A DNA stretch of 54,418 bases from Frankia sp. RB7 (GTDB taxonomy: Bacteria > Pseudomonadota > Alphaproteobacteria > Rhizobiales > Xanthobacteraceae), in assembly GCA_030403585.1 (NCBI GenBank), contig JAUEPE010000043.1, positions 1 to 54,418 on the forward strand, given 5' to 3'. Made by a program: the position numbers and the translations under genes. Shown here one piece after another: positions 7,856 to 14,644 of the stretch. The notes beneath the pieces were generated by a model, which was given only the letters and a program-made list of their open reading frames with translations, did not search any database and was not told where the DNA came from. The stretch's first letter is position 1. Each line of letters opens with the position of its first letter.

Positions 7856-9070
7856 ATGGACGACAGGATTGGTGATCTCGCCGGACGGAGGCTGAAAACC
7901 TTCGGACGGCGGAAGATGATGCCGCGCGCATGCGTGGCCGACAGCAAGCGCCATCTGCGCGCCTTCATGAGCGAGGTGCTCGAGGATCTCGGCTTCGTCA
8001 CCAGCGAATGCAGCAGTGCGAGCGAGCTGCAGGCCATGCTTGCCACAGATCTGCCGGACCTGATCCTGCTCGGCATCGCCGCCGACGGCATCGAGCCCGG
8101 CCAATTCCTGGAGGTCCTGGTGCGCGAGGCCTTCGACGGCAAGGTTTTGACCGTCGGCGCCCGCGAGTCGATCATCGTGAAGGCCGTACAGCAGGTCGGC
8201 GAGGAATACGGGCTGGCGATGCTGCCGCCGCTCACCACGCCCTTTGCCGCGGAGACGCTGCGGGAGCGCGTCGCGATGCTGCTGCCGGACGAGCCGGCGC
8301 CGAGCCCGGCCGTGCATGTGGGCGAGGCCCTGCATGCGGGCTGGCTCGAGCTCTGGTACCAGTCGAAAATCGACGCGCGCTCGCTGGTCCGCTGCGGCGC
8401 CGAGGCGCTGGTGCGGATGCGGCACCCGACCTGGGGCGTGGTGCCGCCGGCCTATTTCATCCCGGAGGAGGACGATCCGCATTTCCGCGACCTGTCGGAG
8501 TTCGTGATCGAGCGCGCCCTGCAGGACTGGCACTATCTCCTGGAGCGGCACAGCGCGGTCGATCTGTCGATCAACCTGCCTGCGCCGTATCTGAAGGAGC
8601 CGCAGGCCGTACGCGATCTCTGCCGCCGGGTGCCGACGCATCCGGCCTTCGGCGGACTGACGATCGAGATCGCCAGCGCAGAGGCGATCGACGACCTCGC
8701 CTTCCTCACCGAGATCGCGCGCGAAATGCGCTTCCACAATATCGGCCTGTCGATCGACAATCTCGGCGCCAACTGGCCGGCGCTGATGGGGCGGGACAAT
8801 ATCCCCTTCATCAAGCTGAAGGCCGACCGGCAATTCGTCACGGGCTGCGGCAACGACCGCCTGAAGCGGACGGTGTGCCGCCACATCGTCGAGCTCGCGC
8901 AAGGCTACGGCGCGAGCGCAGTCGCCGAGGGCGTCGAGAGCCGCGGCGACCTGATGGCCGTCAACGAGCTCGGTTTCGACATGGTGCAGGGCTATCTGTT
9001 CGGCAAGCCGATGCCGCTGAAGAAGTTTGTGAGAAGCACGCAGACGCGGACGGTGATGGGGCAGGAGTAA
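7856..9070 (+). CDS. EAL-domain protein with a pseudo-receiver; probable c-di-GMP signalling protein
   Basis: Residues about 24-145 look like a receiver domain, but the phospho-acceptor position is Gly73 (PDLILLGIAADG) instead of Asp, so it is probably not phosphorylated. Residues about 155-395 form an EAL domain: the EAL triad is intact (GAEALVRMRHP, 182-192), as are Asn240 (SINLP) and Glu271 (TIEI), AEGVES, and QGYLFGKPMP. However, the metal-binding DDFG motif has become DNLG (301-304) and LKID is LKAD. Phosphodiesterase activity is therefore doubtful, and the domain may act as a c-di-GMP sensor. ATG 7856 follows GGGAG at good spacing; the frame is open from a TTG at 7805. The protein is 404 residues and cytoplasmic. 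Confidence 0.85.
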   Translation: MDDRIGDLAGRRLKTFGRRKMMPRACVADSKRHLRAFMSEVLEDLGFVTSECSSASELQAMLATDLPDLILLGIAADGIEPGQFLEVLVREAFDGKVLTVGARESIIVKAVQQVGEEYGLAMLPPLTTPFAAETLRERVAMLLPDEPAPSPAVHVGEALHAGWLELWYQSKIDARSLVRCGAEALVRMRHPTWGVVPPAYFIPEEDDPHFRDLSEFVIERALQDWHYLLERHSAVDLSINLPAPYLKEPQAVRDLCRRVPTHPAFGGLTIEIASAEAIDDLAFLTEIAREMRFHNIGLSIDNLGANWPALMGRDNIPFIKLKADRQFVTGCGNDRLKRTVCRHIVELAQGYGASAVAEGVESRGDLMAVNELGFDMVQGYLFGKPMPLKKFVRSTQTRTVMGQE

Positions 9071-9082
9071 GGTGCGAGGGCC

Positions 9083-9943
9083 TCAGGCGTATCGCCGCGC
9101 GAAGAAGACGCAGACCACGACGAGCGCGGTCGCGGCGATCATGCTCCATGCGATCGGCTCGTGTAGCAGGAAGCCGGCCAGTGCGAGGCCGAAGAAGGGC
9201 TGCAGCTGTTGCAGTTGGCCGATTCGCGCGATGCCGCCGATCGCGAGCCCGCGATACCAGAAGATGAATCCGACGAACATGCTGAAGATCGAGACATAAG
9301 CGAGCCCGATCCAGGCAGGCAGGCCGACGCCGCTCCATGTCGACGGCCAGGTCCAGATCATGACGGGCAGCATCAGTGGCAACGCCAGCAGCAACGCCCA
9401 GGAGATCACTTGCCAGCCGCCGATCCGGCGCGACAGCGCGGCACCCTCGGCATAGCCGAGCCCGCACAACACGATCGCGGCCACCATCAGGAGATCGCCG
9501 GCGATTGATGTGGTGCCGTCATTCGAGAGGGCAAAGCCTGCCACCGTGGCGCTGCCGAGAATTGCGAACAGCCAGAACAGCGGCTGCGGCCGCTCGCCGC
9601 CGCGCACCACGGCGAAGATCGCGGTCGACAGCGGCAGCAGACCGATGAAGACGATCGAATGCGCCGAGGTGATGTGCTGCAGCGCCAGCGCCGTCAGCAA
9701 GGGGAAGCCGACCACGACGCCGATGGAGACGATGGTCAGCGAGGCGAGATCCCTGCGTTCCGGCCACGCCTGGCGCAGCAGGCCGAGCACGGCCGCACCG
9801 ATCAGCGCCGCGATGATCGCCCGCGCCGATGTCAGGAACAGCACCGAGAAGCCGCCGACCGCGACGCGCGTCGCCGGCAGCGAGCCGCTGAAGATGATGA
9901 CGCCGAGAAGCCCGTTGCCCCAGCCGCTGCCCGCAGATTGCAT
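9083..9943 (-). CDS. EamA/DMT-family transporter
   Basis: The 286-residue protein is almost wholly hydrophobic, with about ten membrane segments in two EamA repeats of five, the standard drug/metabolite transporter layout. Recognisable stretches include GLLGVIIFSGSLPATRVAVG in helix 1 and the C-terminal GLALAGFLLHEPIAWSMI, a typical EamA signature. Such proteins export or import small metabolites such as amino acids or cofactor precursors; the substrate is unknown. The start at ATG 9943 is chosen because it places helix 1 at the N-terminus. It is transcribed divergently from a MocR-type regulator about 110 bp away, which makes that regulator its likely controller. Confidence 0.85.
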   Translation of the reverse strand: MQSAGSGWGNGLLGVIIFSGSLPATRVAVGGFSVLFLTSARAIIAALIGAAVLGLLRQAWPERRDLASLTIVSIGVVVGFPLLTALALQHITSAHSIVFIGLLPLSTAIFAVVRGGERPQPLFWLFAILGSATVAGFALSNDGTTSIAGDLLMVAAIVLCGLGYAEGAALSRRIGGWQVISWALLLALPLMLPVMIWTWPSTWSGVGLPAWIGLAYVSIFSMFVGFIFWYRGLAIGGIARIGQLQQLQPFFGLALAGFLLHEPIAWSMIAATALVVVCVFFARRYA

Positions 9944-10000
9944 GTCCGTCCCATTCTTTTGAGGCGCGACATTCGGCCTTCTGCGCTGGCGAGACCAGCC

Positions 10001-10017
10001 ACAATCCAGTACAATCC
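10001..10017. promoter_or_regulatory. Direct repeat ACAATCC x2 spaced one helical turn, candidate MocR operator
   Basis: ACAATCC occurs at 10001-10007 and 10011-10017, start-to-start distance 10 bp, in the intergenic space between the transporter and the MocR regulator. MocR/GabR-type proteins are known to bind direct repeats upstream of their own gene and of a divergent target. The assignment here is by position and layout only. Confidence 0.45.
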
Positions 10018-10051
10018 CGCAAACCTGTATGGGTGTGGAAGGCAATACACC

Positions 10052-11473
10052 TTGGACATCGAAGCCCGAATGAAGGGTCGCGGCGGCACCCGGACCATTG
10101 ACGTGATGAGCGCGATCCGCGCCAAGATCGCCGGACGCGCGCTCAGTGCCGGCGACCGCCTGCCGTCGATCCGCAGCCTTGCCGCCACCATGGGCGTCTC
10201 GCCGTCCACGGTGGTGGAAGCCTATGACCGCCTCGCCGCAGAAGGCCTGATCCGCGCCCGCCGCGGCTCGGGCTTCTATGTGTCGCCGACGGTCACGCCG
10301 CCGCTCGCGTTGACCGAGGTCGAGCCGCGGCGCGATCGGGCGGTCGATCCGTTCTGGGTCTCCAGGCAATCGCTCGACACCGACGCTGCGGTGCCAAAAC
10401 CTGGTTGCGGCTGGCTGCCGCCGGAGTGGATGCCGGAAGCAGCCCTGCGGCGCGCCACCCGCGCGCTTGCCCGCGCAGACGCGAGCGTGCTGACCAATTA
10501 CGGCTCGACATCCGGCTCGCTCGCGCTGCGCCGGTTGCTGCTCGCGCAGCTCGCCGAAGACGAGATCGAGGCCTCAATCGGCCAGCTGATGCTGACGGGT
10601 TCGGGCACGCAGGCAACCGACCTGATTTGCCGCTTCCTGCTCCGTCCCGGCGACACCGTGCTGGTCGACGACCCCTGCTACTTCAATTTTCGTGCACTGC
10701 TGCGCGCGCATCAGGCGAAGATCGTCAGCGTGCCCTACACGCCGTCGGGCCCTGATGTCGCGCGCTTCGAGCAAATTCTTGGCCGCGAACGGCCACGGCT
10801 CTACATCACGAATTCAGCGCTGCACAATCCGACCGGTGCGACGCTCTCGCTTCAGGCCGCGCACCGTCTGTTGACCGCGGCCGCCAACCACGACCTCACC
10901 ATCATCGAGGACGACATTTTCGGCGACTTCGAGCCGGAGCGATCGCCGCGCCTTGCCGCGCTGGATGGACTGAACCGCGTCATCCGCAGCGGCAGCTTCT
11001 CCAAGACGCTGTCGGCCTCGGTTCGCTGCGGCTACATCGCCGCGCGGGCCGACTGGCTCGAGCATCTCGTCGACCTCCAGGTCGCCACCAGTTTTGGAGG
11101 CCCGAGCCCGGTCGCGACCGAGATCATCGCCAAGGTTTTGGCCGGCGGCAGCTATCGCAAGCACATCGACGAGCTCAGGCAAAAGCTCACGCGCACGCGT
11201 CGCGACGTCGCGCGAAAACTCGGGGCGTTGGGCATCGAACCCTGGCTGATGCCGCGCGGTGGCTTCTTCCTGTGGTGCCGCCTCGCCGATGGGCAGGATG
11301 CCACGGCCGTCGCCCGCGCCGCGCTCGAAGAGGACGTGGTGCTCGCACCCGGCAACGTGTTCAGCGTGTCGCAGAGCGCGCAAAACTTCCTGCGCTTCAA
11401 CGTGGCGCATATGAGCGATCCGCGGATGTGGGACGTGCTGCGGCGGGCGTTGAAGGCGCAGCCTAACCGCTAG
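10052..11473 (+). CDS. MocR-family (GntR HTH plus aminotransferase) transcriptional regulator
   Basis: The protein has an N-terminal GntR-type winged HTH (RLPSIRSLAATMGVSPSTVV, EAYDRLAAEGLIRARRGSGF) joined by a linker to a fold-type I aminotransferase domain of about 350 residues. The domain keeps the PLP lysine (RSGSFSKTLSASVRCGY), the cofactor-contacting EDDIFGDF and the NPTG-type motif HNPTGATLSL. Such proteins use PLP adducts as an effector signal, as in PdxR and GabR. TTG 10052 follows GGAAGG at 9 nt and is preferred; ATG 10070 is an alternative. It is divergent from the EamA transporter, so it probably regulates that gene and itself. It ends at the base next to the convergent GDYXXLXY gene's stop codon. 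Confidence 0.88.
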   Translation: MDIEARMKGRGGTRTIDVMSAIRAKIAGRALSAGDRLPSIRSLAATMGVSPSTVVEAYDRLAAEGLIRARRGSGFYVSPTVTPPLALTEVEPRRDRAVDPFWVSRQSLDTDAAVPKPGCGWLPPEWMPEAALRRATRALARADASVLTNYGSTSGSLALRRLLLAQLAEDEIEASIGQLMLTGSGTQATDLICRFLLRPGDTVLVDDPCYFNFRALLRAHQAKIVSVPYTPSGPDVARFEQILGRERPRLYITNSALHNPTGATLSLQAAHRLLTAAANHDLTIIEDDIFGDFEPERSPRLAALDGLNRVIRSGSFSKTLSASVRCGYIAARADWLEHLVDLQVATSFGGPSPVATEIIAKVLAGGSYRKHIDELRQKLTRTRRDVARKLGALGIEPWLMPRGGFFLWCRLADGQDATAVARAALEEDVVLAPGNVFSVSQSAQNFLRFNVAHMSDPRMWDVLRRALKAQPNR

Positions 11474-12067
11474 CTAGTACCATGGCTCCTCGTAGACCGG
11501 CTCGCCGTCGAGCAGCAGCCGCTTGATCGCGGCGCGGCCCGAGGGCAGCACGGCGGCGACGACGCGCAGCTTTTGCTGATTGCGGGCCTGTTCGAGCGTC
11601 TTGCCCTCGCCTTCCGGCACGAAATAGTTTTCGAGGCCGTATCGGATCGTCAGCTTGTCGCAGAAAATGCGGCTGGTCGAACCGCAGGAATAGCTGACGC
11701 GGCCGCGGATCAGCACTTCGGGCGCCGTGACCGTCACGGGCGCGGCATGCACGGAAACGGCCTGATAGACGCCGTTGGCATCAGGCGCGAGCTTGACGAA
11801 CACGATCGGGTTGCGCTCGGCGGTCGGCTGGCCAGCGAGCGCCCCTGCCGGCAGTTGCGAGATGTCGTAACCGAGCACGACGTAGTCGCCGCGCAGGAGA
11901 TCGCGCGGATCGACCGGCCGGGTCTGCAAGGTCACCTCGCGGCCTTCGCGCAGGATCCGCACGCGGTCGGCGACCATCAGAACCAGCAGGGCGCATTGAA
12001 GCAGGATGGCCGCACCGAACAGCACGGCCTTCGGGATGCGTTGCCAGAGCGCGGTGAGCCTGATCAT
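11474..12067 (-). CDS. GDYXXLXY-domain membrane-anchored protein
   Basis: This is a 197-residue protein with one N-terminal membrane segment (AVLFGAAILLQCALLVLMVA, about residues 14-33) and an extracytoplasmic domain carrying the signature GDYVVLGY that names the GDYXXLXY family. The family is usually encoded next to a DUF2157 membrane protein, as here. The start ATG at 12065-12067 overlaps the upstream gene's TGA by four bases, so the two are translationally coupled. The biochemical role of the family is not established. Two cysteines (SYSCGSTSRIFC) could form a periplasmic disulfide. Confidence 0.85.
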   Translation of the reverse strand: MIRLTALWQRIPKAVLFGAAILLQCALLVLMVADRVRILREGREVTLQTRPVDPRDLLRGDYVVLGYDISQLPAGALAGQPTAERNPIVFVKLAPDANGVYQAVSVHAAPVTVTAPEVLIRGRVSYSCGSTSRIFCDKLTIRYGLENYFVPEGEGKTLEQARNQQKLRVVAAVLPSGRAAIKRLLLDGEPVYEEPWY

Positions 12068-13335
12068 CGTTCGGCCCTCGGCAGCGCGCGATTGAGCGCG
12101 GTTGCAAATACGACGGCGATGACGCCGGCCACCGCCAGGAAGGCCGAGCGGCGCAGCAGCGAGCCCTTCACCGCCCAGGTGATCGCAGCGATGACGCCAG
12201 CGATGCCGAGCCAGCCGGCGACGATCCGTGGACGCACATCGTCGAGCACGCCGGAGACGACGAGGCACAGCATGGCGCAGAGCAGCGCGGCATAGGCGAA
12301 CCAGGGTTCGCCACCCGTCGATGCCGGCCAGATCGGCGCGGCGAGCAGCACGAGCCCGATCGCGCATGCTGCGAGGATTTCGCCGACACGCTTCGTAACG
12401 CCGGCGGACGCGAGCGCGAGGGCCACACCCGCGACGCCGCACAGGATCACCCACAGCGGCTGGGCCGGAGCGGTTCCGGTCCGCAGGCGGATGATGTCGT
12501 CGACCGTTGTGACCTCCAGGACGGCGACGACGGCGAGCGCAAACGCGCCATAGATCGCCAGGACAGATCCGAGCCGGTGCGCCCGCGGCGACGGCACGGC
12601 AGCGATCGCGAGCCCGGCGCCGAACAGCAGGGCCGCACCGTTCGCCAGCACGAAGGACGGCTGGACGCCATCGAAGTCGAAGCGCAGCGACGTCGCGATC
12701 CACCACGGCAGCACCGCAATCGCGACGAGATGGGCCGCGACGCGGGAATTCCATGCGAACGCGAGCGCGGCGGCGATGAGCCAGACCACCACGAACTGAA
12801 GGTGAAGAGCGTCCGGTGCATCATAGACGCGCATGCAGGTCCAGATGCAGGCGGCCGCGAGCCCGACCGCAAGCGCGCCGCGCGAGCCGGTCAGCAGTGC
12901 CGCGGCAAATGCGCCGATCGACCACAACAGCATGCCGCCGGCAAAATCGTCGCCGAGATGATACATCTGGCCGACCAGCGCGATGCCTGCGCCGAAGATG
13001 ATCGCGCCGATGCTCGCGCAGAGGTCGGCGAGAACGATGCGGCCGGTCGCGGCGAACCACGCCCCGAGGCCGCCGGCGACGACCATGCCGGCAAGCAGGA
13101 TCGCAAAGCGCAACAGCCGCGCGATCTCGGTCCAGTGCGCCGCGACGAAGGCGAGGAATGCGGCCGCAATCAACAGGCCACCGACGATGGCAACAATCAC
13201 CGCGATGTTGATGCCCGGCGAGAGCGGCGGCAGCGCATTGCGAATGGAGGCGGCCGCCGCCGGCGCAATCACGCCATCGGCCTCCCATTGCGCGAGATCA
13301 GCTTCGAGGCGTTGCCGATAGGTCTTGTCGAACAT
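12064..13335 (-). CDS. DUF2157 multi-pass membrane protein
   Basis: The 423-residue protein starts with a short cytoplasmic segment typical of DUF2157 (RQRLEADLAQWEADGVI). About 12 hydrophobic segments follow, including INIAVIVAIVGGLLIAAAFL and the conserved LVGQMYHLGDD. It forms a two-gene operon with the GDYXXLXY gene, overlapping it by four bases. The pairing is common in proteobacteria, but no transport or enzymatic role has been fixed for it, so none is claimed. It lies in the cytoplasmic membrane. ATG 13335 is the natural start. Confidence 0.87.
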   Translation of the reverse strand: MFDKTYRQRLEADLAQWEADGVIAPAAAASIRNALPPLSPGINIAVIVAIVGGLLIAAAFLAFVAAHWTEIARLLRFAILLAGMVVAGGLGAWFAATGRIVLADLCASIGAIIFGAGIALVGQMYHLGDDFAGGMLLWSIGAFAAALLTGSRGALAVGLAAACIWTCMRVYDAPDALHLQFVVVWLIAAALAFAWNSRVAAHLVAIAVLPWWIATSLRFDFDGVQPSFVLANGAALLFGAGLAIAAVPSPRAHRLGSVLAIYGAFALAVVAVLEVTTVDDIIRLRTGTAPAQPLWVILCGVAGVALALASAGVTKRVGEILAACAIGLVLLAAPIWPASTGGEPWFAYAALLCAMLCLVVSGVLDDVRPRIVAGWLGIAGVIAAITWAVKGSLLRRSAFLAVAGVIAVVFATALNRALPRAER

Positions 13336-13460
13336 TGTCGTGGATCACCTGACGGCTTGCCGGCTAGCTCCGGCCGCGGGATGTTGGTCGGACTGCGCCG
13401 GTGGCGGGTTCAACCTGTCATCGCTGTGCGGGAGCTTCCGCGACTGGACACCAAAAACGT

Positions 13461-13484
13461 CGAAAACAACCCCATGCACAGTAG
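13461..13484. repeat. 24-bp dispersed repeat, copy 1
   Basis: The sequence from CGAAAACAACCCCATG to CACAGTAG is identical over 24 bp to 40451-40474. Both copies lie in intergenic DNA near a gene end and are followed by GC-rich repetitive sequence, so this is a dispersed element rather than a coding motif. Confidence 0.8.
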
Positions 13485-13622
13485 ACGGCGGCTGCGGGTG
13501 CGAGGCGGCTGCGGCCGGCGAAGCATTTGATGCGGTGGACGAAATGCCGACAGCGGCCCAACCGGACGGGGATGGGCCAGATCGGCGCTCACGCGCCGTA
13601 TTACCCCCTTGCCCTCGCATCG

Positions 13623-13646
13623 ATTTCCGGTAACATTTCCGGAAAT
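13623..13646. promoter_or_regulatory. Operator-like repeats upstream of the first vapBC pair
   Basis: ATTTCCGG is repeated directly at 13623-13630 and 13635-13642, and the second copy is part of a perfect 12-bp palindrome ATTTCCGGAAAT (13635-13646). It lies 12 bp before the antitoxin ATG, where TA complexes usually autoregulate. Confidence 0.5.
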
Positions 13647-13657
13647 TTAGGTACCCC

Positions 13658-13942
13658 ATGACCGGCAAGACAAAATCCCCCGTCGCCAGCCACCGCGCAC
13701 GTCGGCAGCGCCAGGGTTTCGTGCGGGTCGAGGTCAATGTCCGCAAGGAAGATGCAGGCCTGGTTCGCCGCGTCGCTTCGGCGCTGTCCGATCCCGCGCG
13801 CCAGGCCGAGGCGCGCGCGCTGCTGCGGCAGCGTTTTGCCGAGCCGTCCCATGTCAGCCTGAAGGCGCTGCTCGCCTCCGCTCCGCTCGACGGCATCGAG
13901 CTCGATCGCAGCCGCGATCCCGGCCGCGACGTCGACCTGTGA
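13658..13942 (+). CDS. Type II antitoxin paired with a VapC toxin
   Basis: The 94-residue protein is small and basic at the N-terminus, with a short DNA-binding-like segment (GFVRVEVNVRKEDAGLVRRV) and an acidic C-terminal tail (PLDGIELDRSRDPGRDVDL), a tail type seen in antitoxins that wrap around PIN-domain toxins. It overlaps the downstream toxin by four bases (GTGA), the usual TA coupling. A palindrome 12 bp upstream is the likely autoregulatory site. The antitoxin family is inferred from the partner and tail rather than from a clear ribbon-helix-helix match. Confidence 0.7.
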   Translation: MTGKTKSPVASHRARRQRQGFVRVEVNVRKEDAGLVRRVASALSDPARQAEARALLRQRFAEPSHVSLKALLASAPLDGIELDRSRDPGRDVDL

Positions 13943-14367
13943 GCTATCTGATCGACACCAACATCATTTCCGAAATCCGCAAAGGCGCGCGCTGCGACGC
14001 CCGCGTCACCGCCTGGTACGCGTCAATCACGGACGCGGACATCTTCCTGAGCACGCTCGTGCTTGGCGAGATCCGAAAGGGCATCGCGCTCGCCCGCCCC
14101 CGGGACGCGAGCAAGGCGGCCGCGCTCGAACGCTGGCTGCGCGACGTCGAGGCCGCATTCGATGGACGCGTGCTCGGCATCGACAACGCCGTGTCCGATC
14201 AATGGGGCCGCATCAGCGCCATCAGGTCCGTCCCGGTCATCGACGGCCTGCTCGTCGCAACCGCGTTGACGCACGATTTGACGCTGGTGACGGGCAATGA
14301 TCGGGATGTTGTGGGACTGGGGGCGAAGGTGCTGAATCCGTTCGGGGGCGCAAGAGACGAGAATTGA
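13939..14367 (+). CDS. vapC: VapC-type PIN-domain toxin
   Basis: The 142-residue protein is a PIN-domain ribonuclease. The first catalytic Asp lies in YLIDTNIISEIRKG and the conserved Glu in LSTLVLGEIRKGI. The C-terminal acidic cluster lies in PVIDGLLVATALTHDLTLVTGNDRD, so all four metal-coordinating positions are present. VapC toxins cleave tRNA or rRNA to stop translation when the labile antitoxin is lost. The GTG start overlaps the antitoxin's TGA stop. It marks the left edge of an accessory segment that continues with the ATPase/protease operon. Confidence 0.88.
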   Translation: MSYLIDTNIISEIRKGARCDARVTAWYASITDADIFLSTLVLGEIRKGIALARPRDASKAAALERWLRDVEAAFDGRVLGIDNAVSDQWGRISAIRSVPVIDGLLVATALTHDLTLVTGNDRDVVGLGAKVLNPFGGARDEN

Positions 14368-14644
14368 TCGTCGTGCGCATCGCACGCCCGCTCAATCGCG
14401 CTCACGGTCGGGAGGGCTGCATAATTTGGTGCGCTCACCGTAACGCCGGTCACACTTACGGAGGTCGGCAGAGATAGGCGGCGACCGCAGCGTCGGGCGA
14501 TTTTGGATGACCTCGCACGTTGTTTGACACGTCGGGCAAAACAGGGGCAAACTGCAATCATTGGAGAACGTTTGAACAGGGACGTTACACCACCGTCGCA
14601 AATGCAGTCGATCGTCTCGCGTGGGGGATCGAGCCTCCAATCCT

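Larger units (their letters stand above)
13336..13657. other. Intergenic region with a dispersed 24-bp repeat and vapBC promoter
   Basis: The region lies between the divergent DUF2157 gene and the first vapBC operon. It carries one copy of the 24-bp repeat described at 13461-13484 and the TA operator near 13623-13646. Nothing else is coding. Confidence 0.4.
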
